Assembly: GCA_964245075.1 (NCBI GenBank)
Contig: CAXTLC010000080.1
Location: 1-20,452 of the forward strand
Reading direction: 5' to 3'
DNA: 20,452 bases
Source: LMUY01 sp964245075
GTDB lineage: Bacteria; Pseudomonadota; Alphaproteobacteria; Acetobacterales; Acetobacteraceae
Shown here: positions 1 to 6,516 of the stretch, piece after piece
Numbering within the stretch: the stretch's first letter is position 1
Layout: each line of letters starts with the position of its first letter
Position numbers and translations under genes: made by a program
The notes under the pieces: generated by a model
The model's input: only the letters and a program-made list of their open reading frames with translations
The model's database searches: none
What the model was told of the DNA's origin: nothing

Positions 1-81
1 CGCATCAAACTGCTGAAGCGGCAAAGCCACGGCCGCGCCAGTTTCGACCTGCTGCAACGGCGCGTTCTGATGGCGGCATGA
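1..81 (+). CDS. ISL3-family transposase, C-terminal end only (partial)
   Basis: The first 26 codons are open in frame 1 and end at TGA (79-81). The peptide contains LKRQSHGRASFDLLQRRV. From memory, the extreme C-terminus of ISL3-family DDE transposases carries an (N)R(I/L)K..KRQ.(Y/H)GRA.FDLLR.RV signature. The upstream part, including the catalytic DDE residues, lies outside the window, so activity cannot be judged. A likely IS end follows 1 base after the stop codon, which agrees with the transposase running close to the right end of the element. A domesticated or broken copy cannot be excluded from this fragment. Confidence 0.72.
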   Translation, partial: RIKLLKRQSHGRASFDLLQRRVLMAA

Positions 82-82
82 T

Positions 83-105
83 CCACGCAAAGTGCGGAAG
101 AGCCC
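83..105 (+). repeat. Probable right terminal inverted repeat of the ISL3-type element
   Basis: Read on the minus strand from 105 inward, the sequence begins GGGCTCTTCCGCACTTTG. This resembles the GG(C/G)TCTTCCGCA-type ends I associate with proteobacterial ISL3 elements. It starts directly after the transposase stop codon. The partner repeat and the first copy of the expected 8-base target duplication lie outside the window. If the end is placed correctly, the right copy of that duplication would be about 106-113. Confidence 0.55.
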
Positions 106-388
106 AAACCGGGGCAGCTTCAGATCGCCACTTGGGCGAGAGCGTTGCCGACCGATGAACCTGGTCACGACTGAACCTTGCTCGACCAGGCTCCTGGCAA
201 GAACGCCGCCCACACGCAGGCTGTCAGTGCTGCAAGGCTGCGAATGCCGCAACCAGGCTCGCGGCCGGAACACAGGCGGCGAGTTCGGTTGAACTCACCT
301 GTCCGGCAAATACCAGGTAAGCCCCTGCCGACAGCAGGAACATGCTTGCGGCCAAGCCGAGTGACACGCCGTTCCTTCTCGCCCCCAT
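106..388 (-). pseudogene. Frameshifted, IS-truncated small membrane-protein remnant
   Basis: On the minus strand an ATG at 388 opens a hydrophobic stretch that includes AASMFLLSAGAYLVFAGQVS and then VSSTELAACVPAASLVAAFA. This looks like one or two membrane helices. The frame hits TGA at 226-224. Another minus frame then continues plausibly through the same region with SLRVGGVLARSLVEQGSVVT until it reaches the IS end at 105. The pattern, helix pair then basic amphipathic tail, resembles small MnhE-like or cytochrome-oxidase-neighbour membrane proteins. That is a weak family impression, not an identification. The simplest reading is a gene interrupted by an indel around 230-245 and cut off by the insertion. 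It could also be chance coding potential in GC-rich DNA. Confidence 0.33.
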
Positions 389-574
389 GCCCAGATGCCG
401 GCACAATGGCTCCGCTGCAACCTGCCAGCGGCTGAACCAAACTGGCTGCCAGGCTCCATCAGACGGCTGGCCTGGCTGGCGGACTGCCTCCGGTGTATGG
501 AACATAGCGGCCGAGCCGTGCGGAGTACGTCACAAGATGCGGTATGAGACACCTGACCTAGCGCAGACCCGTGA
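389..574. other. Intergenic, nothing recognised
   Basis: Between the membrane-protein remnant and the DMT transporter I see no convincing open frame, RNA gene, terminator or clear -35/-10 pair. The stretch is less GC-rich than the molybdoenzyme region. It may include the promoter of the transporter gene, but I cannot point to one. Confidence 0.5.
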
Positions 575-1015
575 ATGATTCTGCTCTACGCCATTCCTGT
601 TCTAGCCGGCATACTCAATGCAATTCATTCCGGCACCAACGCTCAGCTTACAAAGAGCCTCGCCCGCCCTTGGTGGGCGGCAATATTTGTCTGCTTGATC
701 TCGGCGGTTGCGGTGATACCAGGCATCCTGATCACGCGCGAAACCTTCCCAAGCCTGAGCGGGCTGGGGAAAACGCCCTGGTGGGCCTGGCTCGGGACGG
801 CAATCGCAGCCGTTCCGGTCATCACGACCCTTCTATTCGCCGGCAGGCTTGGCGGCGCCGCGTTCAACGGCCTCGTCGTCACCGCCACCATGGTCGCCTC
901 CATCCTGCTGGACAATTTCGGCCTGCTTGGATTCGACGTGCACGCCGTCAACCTTTGGCGCGTGATCGGCGCGGTGCTGATGATCTCGGGTGTAGCCCTG
1001 ATGTGCCTGTTCTAG
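575..1015 (+). CDS. DMT superfamily transporter, DUF606/YdcZ type
   Basis: This 146-residue protein is almost entirely hydrophobic, with about five predicted membrane helices and short loops. The N-terminus (LYAIPVLAGILNAIHSGTNA) fits the single-repeat DUF606 (YdcZ) branch of the drug/metabolite transporters, in which a glycine-rich first helix is followed by an N-A-x-L-type motif. The length is normal for that family, whose members are half-size and act as homo- or heterodimers in the inner membrane. Substrates are mostly unknown. ATG at 575 is chosen because it begins the first helix directly; a GTG at 571 is out of frame. The 5' half uses more A/T-ending codons than the downstream genes, and the gene sits beside an IS, so it may be part of a transferred segment. 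It converges on the aldehyde oxidoreductase operon with 32 bases between stop codons. Confidence 0.82.
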   Translation: MILLYAIPVLAGILNAIHSGTNAQLTKSLARPWWAAIFVCLISAVAVIPGILITRETFPSLSGLGKTPWWAWLGTAIAAVPVITTLLFAGRLGGAAFNGLVVTATMVASILLDNFGLLGFDVHAVNLWRVIGAVLMISGVALMCLF

Positions 1016-1047
1016 CATCGAAGGGCCGGGCGGGCTGTTCCCACCGG

Positions 1048-3306
1048 TCAGAGCAGGTGCTCCATCCGGATCGGCAGTTGCCGAATCCGGCGGCCTGTCG
1101 CGTGGTGGACGGCATTGGCGATGGCCGCGTTCACGCTCACGGCGCCGATCTCGCCGATGCCCTTGATGCCGAGCAGGTTCACCTTGTCGTCCACCTCCGG
1201 GACCATCACCACCTCGACGCTGCGGATGTCGGCGCTCACCGGGATCAGGTACTCTGAAAGGTTGTCGTTGACGTAGCGCGCCGCCGTGAGGTCGATCTCG
1301 GTTTCCTCATGCAGGGCCGAAGACAAGCCCCAGATCATGCCGCCCATGTACTGGCTGTGCGCCGTCCGCGGGTTGATGATGGTGCCGCCCGCAAACGCAC
1401 CGACCATCCGCGGCACCCGGACCTCCCGCGTGCGGCTATGCACCCTCACCTCGACGAACTGCGCGCCGTAGGCGAAGGCTTTCGCGTCCTCGCGCTTCTG
1501 CCCGCGCAGGATCGGGTTCTGGCCGCTGTAGAGCTTCTCCATCGAGCCTGGCATCGCTCCCTCGGGAACGTTCTCGGCATAGAACTCCAACGCGCCGCCG
1601 CTCACCCGCTTGACCGCGTCGGCGAGCGGCTCGGACCCGCCATCCGGCGCCTTCAGCATGCCGCCATGCAGCCGCACGGAAGCCGGGTTCCGCCCGGCGA
1701 GCGGGCCGCCATTGCTGGTCACGGCCGCCTGCGCCAACCGCTCCCGCAGGCCTTCGCAGGCCAGCGCGACGGCATTGCCGATGCTGGCCGTGTGGCTCGA
1801 CCCGGCGGCGAGCGGCGCCGGCGGGAGTTCCGTGTCACCCATCTCGACCGTGATGTTGTCCATCGGCAATCCGAGCCGGTCACCGGCCACGATGGCGACG
1901 ACCGTGTATGCGCCCGTGCCGATGTCGCAGCCCGCGAGCTGCACCCGCGCCCGGCCGTCCGGCCGGAGGATCACCCGCGCGCTGGATGCGGAAATATTCG
2001 AGGGGTAGCAGGCGGCCGCGCAGCCCCAGCCGACCAGCCACTCGCCGTCCCGCATGCTGCCGGGCGTGCCGTCGCGGCGGTCCCAGCCGAAGCGTTTCGC
2101 GCCTTCCTCAAGGCACGTGATCATGTGGCGGCTGGAGAACGGAATCCCGCTCACCGGGTCCCGCTCCGGTTCGTTGCGCCGCCGCAGCTCGATCGGGTCC
2201 ATGCCGAGCTGGACTGCCAGTTCGTCCATCGCCGATTCCAGCGGGAACATGTATGGCAGGTCCGGCGGTGCGCGCATGAAGCCCGGCGTGTTGCGGTCGG
2301 CATGCACGATGTTCACCCGCGTCAGGATGTTCGGGCAGGCATAAACGCGCGCGGTGCTTTCCGTCCCCGACACGTTGTAGGTGCTCGGCCGCGACGTGAC
2401 CTCCCACCCCTCGTGGCTCAACGAGACCAGGCGGCCATCCACCGTCGCGCCAAGCTTCACGTGGTGCCGGGTTTCGGCCCGGTAGGTGGCGATGGTGAAA
2501 CCCTGGTCGCGGGTGGCGACGAGCTTCACCGGCCGGCCCAGGCGGCGGGCGGCGAGCGCGATCCAGGCCGTGCGCGACGTGGCGCCGCCCTTGGAGCCGA
2601 ACGCGCCGCCGACGAACTTCGACACCACCCGGATGTTGCCGGGCTCGATCCCGAGCTGCTTCGCCACGGCGCCGCGCAGGCCCCAGACGAACTGGCTCGG
2701 CTCCCAGATGGTGAGATGGCCGCCATTCCAGGCGCAGGTGGTGGTAAACAGCTCGATGGGGTTGTGGTGCTGCGTGGGCGTGCCGTACTCGGCATCCACC
2801 TTGACGGCCGCCGCGGCGAAGGCGGCGTCCGCATCGCCGATCTCGAAATCCTCGTGCTCGCCGTCCTCGCGCTTCTCCTCTTTCACGCCGGGGCTGCCGA
2901 AGGTGGCGGAGGGAGTCTCGGCGGCGTACGAGACCTTCGCCCGGTGGGCCGCCTCGCGTGCCGCCTCGAACGTGTCGGCGACGACGATGCCGAGGATCTG
3001 GCCGTCATGCCAGACCTGGTCGCTTTCCATGGTCGTCGTCGTCTCGCCCCCGGTGGACTGTGGCGGCGACTTGGCCTGGCCGCCCACATTCTCGTGCGTG
3101 AGGATGTCCATCACGCCAGGCACGGCGCGCGCTTCCGCCAGGTCGATGGCCGTGATACGGCCGCGCGCGATGGCGCTGGTGATCAGGAACGCGTAGGCTG
3201 GGCCTGGCACCGGCTCGTCCGAGGCGTAGAGCGCGCGGCCCGTGACCTTCGCGCGGCCGTCGATGCGGGCGGCAGGCTTGCCGATCAGGGTGAAATCTCC
3301 GTCCAT
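1048..3306 (-). CDS. paoC: Aldehyde oxidoreductase, molybdenum-cofactor subunit (PaoC/XDH family)
   Basis: This 752-residue large subunit binds the molybdopterin cofactor and carries the site where water-derived oxygen is transferred to an aldehyde or similar substrate. The N-terminus (LIGKPAARIDGRAKVTGRAL) is the usual entry to the aldehyde oxidase a/b hammerhead domain. The cofactor domains follow, with KFVGGAFGSKGG near residue 230, FMRAPPDLPYMFPLESAMDE, and close to the C-terminus LGIKGIGEIGAVSVNAAIAN. The glutamate of GEIG, about residue 719, corresponds to the catalytic base of the family. PGSMRDGEWLVG and the short C-terminal tail match my recollection of E. coli PaoC (YagR) better than CO dehydrogenase, because the CoxL AYRCSFR loop is absent. 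ATG at 3306 follows AAGGAG by seven bases and lies one base past the stop codon of the FAD subunit. Residue P replaces the more usual G in the FMRAP(G) motif. Confidence 0.9.
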   Translation of the reverse strand: MDGDFTLIGKPAARIDGRAKVTGRALYASDEPVPGPAYAFLITSAIARGRITAIDLAEARAVPGVMDILTHENVGGQAKSPPQSTGGETTTTMESDQVWHDGQILGIVVADTFEAAREAAHRAKVSYAAETPSATFGSPGVKEEKREDGEHEDFEIGDADAAFAAAAVKVDAEYGTPTQHHNPIELFTTTCAWNGGHLTIWEPSQFVWGLRGAVAKQLGIEPGNIRVVSKFVGGAFGSKGGATSRTAWIALAARRLGRPVKLVATRDQGFTIATYRAETRHHVKLGATVDGRLVSLSHEGWEVTSRPSTYNVSGTESTARVYACPNILTRVNIVHADRNTPGFMRAPPDLPYMFPLESAMDELAVQLGMDPIELRRRNEPERDPVSGIPFSSRHMITCLEEGAKRFGWDRRDGTPGSMRDGEWLVGWGCAAACYPSNISASSARVILRPDGRARVQLAGCDIGTGAYTVVAIVAGDRLGLPMDNITVEMGDTELPPAPLAAGSSHTASIGNAVALACEGLRERLAQAAVTSNGGPLAGRNPASVRLHGGMLKAPDGGSEPLADAVKRVSGGALEFYAENVPEGAMPGSMEKLYSGQNPILRGQKREDAKAFAYGAQFVEVRVHSRTREVRVPRMVGAFAGGTIINPRTAHSQYMGGMIWGLSSALHEETEIDLTAARYVNDNLSEYLIPVSADIRSVEVVMVPEVDDKVNLLGIKGIGEIGAVSVNAAIANAVHHATGRRIRQLPIRMEHLL

Positions 3307-3307
3307 C

Positions 3308-4309
3308 TCAGATCTCCTTGCCGGCTGCCGTGAGCAGCGCGCGCACCAGCGTCCGCCGGCCTAGTTCAGGTTTGAAATCGTTGCCGCCGTGAGTGGCCGC
3401 GCCGGTGAAGGCCGCCTCCGCCGCTTCCTGCGCGGACGCTTCCGTGAGCGGCTTTCCGGTCAGCGCCGCTTCGGCGCCGTGCGAGCGCCAGGGCGTGGTC
3501 GCGACCCCGCCGAGGCCGATGCGGACCGCGGCCACGCTGCCATCCGCCGCGAGATCGAGGCCGACCGCGGCGGACGTGACCGCGAAGGCGTAGCTCTCGC
3601 GATCACGCACCTTCAAGTATAGCGAGCGGCGGGTCCACGGCCCGGCGGGCACCCGGAACGCGGTGATCAGCTCGCCGGGCCGCAGCGTGGTCTCGATCTC
3701 GGGCGTGTCGCCGGGCGGACGGTGCAGGTCCTCGAAGGGAATGCTGCGGCGAGCCCCTTCGGCTCCAAGCAGATCCACTTCGGCGCCGAACGCCGCGAGC
3801 GCCACCGCGAAATCACCGGGGTAGGAGGCGATGCAATGCTCGCTGGTGCCCAGCACCGCCAAGTTCCGGTTGACGCCGGAGATCGCGGCACAGCCGGAGC
3901 CGGGAACGCGCTTGTTGCACGCGGACCAGGTCACGTCACGGAAGTAGTTGCAGCGGGTGCGCTGCAACACGGTGCCGGCCAGGCTCGCCATGTTGCGCAG
4001 TTGCTGGCTCGCCGCCTGCCGCAGGGCGTCCGACAGCGCCGGGTAGTCCTGCCGGATGACGGGATGCTCGGCCGCCGCCGACATCCGCGCCAACGCGCCT
4101 AGGCGGAGGCCGTCCGTTCCCGCCCCGATGTCGCCGTGCTCCCCGCGCAGCGCGTCGATGTCGATCATGGCGCGTGGGCGCATCACGTCCAGCTTCATCA
4201 AGTCCAGCAGGACGGTGCCGCCCGCGAAATAGTGACCGCCGGCGTCGGCCATCGCGAGCTGCACCGCCGACCCGGCGGTGTCGGCGCGCTCCAGGGTGAA
4301 CGGGCGCAT
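3308..4309 (-). CDS. paoB: Aldehyde oxidoreductase, FAD-binding subunit with extra 4Fe-4S site (PaoB type)
   Basis: This 333-residue medium subunit carries electrons from the 2Fe-2S subunit to FAD and on to the acceptor. The FAD-binding motif AGGTVLLDLMKLDVMRP (from residue 29) and NMASLAGTVLQRTRC (106-120) are classic for the CO dehydrogenase flavoprotein family. Four cysteines, C120, C131, C140 and C159, lie in RCNYFRDVTW, ACNKRVPGSGC and GTSEHC. In PaoB and 4-hydroxybenzoyl-CoA reductase-like proteins an inserted loop binds a 4Fe-4S cluster, and this arrangement matches the PaoB pattern. The frame is open far upstream, but ATG at 4309 is chosen because it overlaps the 2Fe-2S gene stop (TGATG), follows AGGAG by eight bases and begins the conserved N-terminus (MRPFTLERA). 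Translational coupling within the operon is likely. Confidence 0.9.
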   Translation of the reverse strand: MRPFTLERADTAGSAVQLAMADAGGHYFAGGTVLLDLMKLDVMRPRAMIDIDALRGEHGDIGAGTDGLRLGALARMSAAAEHPVIRQDYPALSDALRQAASQQLRNMASLAGTVLQRTRCNYFRDVTWSACNKRVPGSGCAAISGVNRNLAVLGTSEHCIASYPGDFAVALAAFGAEVDLLGAEGARRSIPFEDLHRPPGDTPEIETTLRPGELITAFRVPAGPWTRRSLYLKVRDRESYAFAVTSAAVGLDLAADGSVAAVRIGLGGVATTPWRSHGAEAALTGKPLTEASAQEAAEAAFTGAATHGGNDFKPELGRRTLVRALLTAAGKEI

Positions 4310-4779
4310 CAGGCGGGCTCCTGCATCAGCGCGGCCGCCTGGCTGACCGCCGCGACGATCTTCGGGTAGGCGGCGCAACGGCACAGGTTGCCGCTCATGT
4401 ACTCGCGGATCTCGTCCTCGCTGCGGGCGTGTCCCTCCTCCACGCAGGCGATGGCGCTCATGATCTGGCCCGGCGTGCAGTAGCCGCACTGGTAGGCGTC
4501 GCAGTCCAGGAATGCCTGCTGCATCGGATGCAAGGCGCCGCCCTCGTCCGCGAGGCCCTCGATCGTCGTCACCTCGCCCCGCACTGCTCCCGCCAGCACG
4601 AAGCACGCCAGCACGCGCGTCCCGTCGACCAGCACGGTGCAGGCGCCGCACTGGCCCTGGTCGCAGCCCTTCTTGGTGCCGGTCAGGGCCATGACCTCGC
4701 GCAACGCGTCCAGCAGCGTGACGCGCGGGTCAAGGCTCAGCCGATGCTCCCGCCCGTTCACCTTCAGCACCGTGTCCAT
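4309..4779 (-). CDS. paoA: Aldehyde oxidoreductase, 2Fe-2S subunit (PaoA type)
   Basis: This 156-residue small subunit carries two 2Fe-2S clusters that pass electrons from the molybdenum site to FAD. The plant-ferredoxin-like cluster is formed by C39, C44, C47 and C59 (KKGCDQGQCGACTVLVDG). The helical-domain cluster is formed by C98, C101, C133 and C135 (QCGYCTPGQI and GNLCRC). All eight ligands are present. Unlike E. coli PaoA, which has a Tat signal peptide, this protein begins directly with MDTVLKVNGREH. In-frame codons upstream of the ATG contain no twin-arginine and hydrophobic stretch. The complex is therefore probably cytoplasmic. ATG at 4779 is supported by GGAGGG about seven bases upstream. 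It is the first gene of the three-gene operon, divergent from the Rieske reductase across 140 bases. Confidence 0.93.
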   Translation of the reverse strand: MDTVLKVNGREHRLSLDPRVTLLDALREVMALTGTKKGCDQGQCGACTVLVDGTRVLACFVLAGAVRGEVTTIEGLADEGGALHPMQQAFLDCDAYQCGYCTPGQIMSAIACVEEGHARSEDEIREYMSGNLCRCAAYPKIVAAVSQAAALMQEPA

Positions 4780-4862
4780 TCGCACCCTCCGACAATCGCC
4801 TAACCGGTGGGTGGCCAACGCAGGGCGGCGCGCCAAGGCGTTCCGGCGGGGTGTCACAAGGT

Positions 4863-4895
4863 CGTGGACAAACCACGGCCGGAGCGGAACGTTCC
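4863..4895. promoter_or_regulatory. Candidate operator: two inverted repeats in the divergent promoter region
   Basis: The 140-base gap between the aldehyde oxidoreductase operon and the Rieske reductase holds two symmetric elements. CGTGG-acaaa-CCACG spans 4863-4877, and the perfect 10-base palindrome GGAACGTTCC spans 4886-4895. Both lie upstream of the Rieske gene ribosome binding site. Such symmetry between divergent operons is typical of a binding site for a dimeric regulator, but no regulator gene is adjacent and the -35/-10 boxes are not clear. Chance occurrence in GC-rich DNA is possible. Confidence 0.33.
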
Positions 4896-4919
4896 ACTGC
4901 TCATCGACAGGAGCGACCC

Positions 4920-6473
4920 ATGCCGCAGCACGAGTTCGAGGCAGCACGGCTCGACGAACTGGACGCGGGCGGCATGCATCCGGCCGAGATGGACGGGGAC
5001 AAGATACTCCTGCTGCGGGACGGCGATACCGTGCATGCCGTGGCGGCGACGTGCCCGCATGCCGGCGGCCCGCTGGCCCAGGGCGTGCGCCACGGCGACC
5101 GGATCGTCTGCCCCTGGCACAAGGCGGCGTTCTGCGTCCGGACCGGCGCCGTGCTGGACCCGCCGGCGCTGGACGCGCTGCCGCGGTACCAGGTGCGCCT
5201 CGACGGCAACCGCGTCCTGGTGGCGCGGGCCGCCCCGCCGCCACCCGCGCCTGCGCCGAGTGTGGACCCGCGCCGCTTCGTCATCGTCGGCGCGGGCGCC
5301 GCGGGAGCCGTTGCGGCGCAGACGTTGCGCCAAACCGGCTTCACGGGCCAGGTCGTCATGCTCGACCCGGCGAACCGCGTCCCTTACGACCGCACGATCC
5401 TCAGCAAGTACGCCCTGTCCGGCCAGAAAGGCGCAGAGAAGTCACCCTTGCAGAGCCAGTCCTACTACCGGGAGCACGGTATCGAACGGCGCACCGCGGC
5501 CGTGGCCCGCATCGACGTGGCGGGGCGGCGCATCGTGTGCGCCGACGGCTCCGTGCTGGACTATCACGCGGCCCTGCTGGCGACCGGCGGCGCACCTACC
5601 CGCCCCGAGCTGCCCGGGGCCGACCTCCGCCACGTCTACACCCTGCGCAGCCGCGCCGACGCGGACGCCATCCTGGCGCAAGCGGAACGCAGCGAGCGCG
5701 CCGCCATTCTCGGCGCGAGCTTCATCGGCATGGAGGTCGCGGCGAGCCTGCGCGAGCGCGGGCTGGACGTAACCGTCATCGGCAAGGAAGCGGCGCCGTT
5801 CGCCAAGCAGCTCGGCCCGGAGGTCGGCGGCGCTTTCGTCGGCCTGCACCGGCGGCACGGCGTGGCGTTCCGGCTCGGCAGCGAGATCGAGAGGCTGGAA
5901 GGCGCCGGGCAGGTGTCCGGCGTCACGCTGAAGACGGGCGAGACCGTGGCGGCCGACCTCGTCGTGATCGGGTTCGGGGTCAAGCCCGCCACGGCCTATG
6001 CCGACGGCTTGGAGCGGAACGAGGACGGCGGGATCATCGTCGATGCCCATCTGCGCGCGGCGGAGGGGCTCTATGCGGCCGGGGACATCGCCAGCTTTCC
6101 CCATCGCGGCGACGGCGCGCCGATCCGGGTCGAGCACTGGCGGGTGGCGGAGCAGCAGGGCCGGGTGGCGGCGCTCAACATGCTGGGTCAGCCAACCCCC
6201 TACGATGCGGTGCCGTTCTTCTGGACGATCCAGTACATGAAGCGCCTCGACTACGTTGGGCACGCGGCGGAGTGGGACAGCGTCGCGCTGCACGGCGACC
6301 TCGGCAAGCCGGAGTTCCTGGCCTACTACGTGAAGGACGGGAACGTCGTCGCCGCCGCAGGGCTGGGCCGTGACCGGGACACCGCCGCCTTGATCGAGCT
6401 GTTCACGGCCCGGCGGAATTGGCGGCCGGACGAACTGGGCGAGAGCCCGGCTGCCGTGCTGGCTCGCCTGTAG
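4920..6473 (+). CDS. Rieske 2Fe-2S / FAD-NAD(P)-dependent oxidoreductase (AIFM3-like)
   Basis: This 517-residue protein fuses an N-terminal Rieske domain to a pyridine-nucleotide-disulfide-type flavin reductase. The Rieske ligands are C45-P-H47 and C64-P-W-H67, in TCPHAGG and VCPWHK. A proline-rich linker (106-113) leads to the first dinucleotide fold GAGAAG (124-129). A second fold with AAILGASFIGMEVAASL is the NAD(P)H site, and EGLYAAGDIASFPH is the conserved second FAD motif. The C-terminus resembles reductase C domains. This architecture passes electrons between NAD(P)H, FAD and a 2Fe-2S centre, usually to or from a partner redox protein. ATG at 4920 is chosen over an in-frame ATG at 4851 because AGGAG lies six bases upstream and the Rieske domain starts there. 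Its place beside three Mo-hydroxylase large subunits suggests it reoxidises or couples them to NAD, which is inference. Confidence 0.92.
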   Translation: MPQHEFEAARLDELDAGGMHPAEMDGDKILLLRDGDTVHAVAATCPHAGGPLAQGVRHGDRIVCPWHKAAFCVRTGAVLDPPALDALPRYQVRLDGNRVLVARAAPPPPAPAPSVDPRRFVIVGAGAAGAVAAQTLRQTGFTGQVVMLDPANRVPYDRTILSKYALSGQKGAEKSPLQSQSYYREHGIERRTAAVARIDVAGRRIVCADGSVLDYHAALLATGGAPTRPELPGADLRHVYTLRSRADADAILAQAERSERAAILGASFIGMEVAASLRERGLDVTVIGKEAAPFAKQLGPEVGGAFVGLHRRHGVAFRLGSEIERLEGAGQVSGVTLKTGETVAADLVVIGFGVKPATAYADGLERNEDGGIIVDAHLRAAEGLYAAGDIASFPHRGDGAPIRVEHWRVAEQQGRVAALNMLGQPTPYDAVPFFWTIQYMKRLDYVGHAAEWDSVALHGDLGKPEFLAYYVKDGNVVAAAGLGRDRDTAALIELFTARRNWRPDELGESPAAVLARL

Positions 6474-6480
6474 TCCCGAT

Positions 6481-6494
6481 GCGGCGGATGCCGC
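6481..6494. terminator. Weak hairpin between convergent genes
   Basis: GCGGC-GGAT-GCCGC forms a perfect five-base stem with a four-base loop in the 43-base gap between the Rieske reductase stop and the convergent molybdoenzyme stop. It lacks a T tract on either side, so it could be a poor bidirectional terminator or simply coincidence. Confidence 0.28.
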
Positions 6495-6516
6495 TCCGCT
6501 CGTTCGCCATCGCGTC

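Noticed and set aside
1016..1047. Terminator between the DMT transporter and the convergent operon
   Set aside because: Only a four-base stem (CACC/GGTG) with a long loop is possible, and there is no T tract.
1309..3333. Very long plus-strand reading frame across the paoC-type gene
   Set aside because: It is antisense to a gene with full family motifs. Its translation is low-complexity Arg/Ala/His/Gly-rich sequence without domains, typical of GC-rich shadows.
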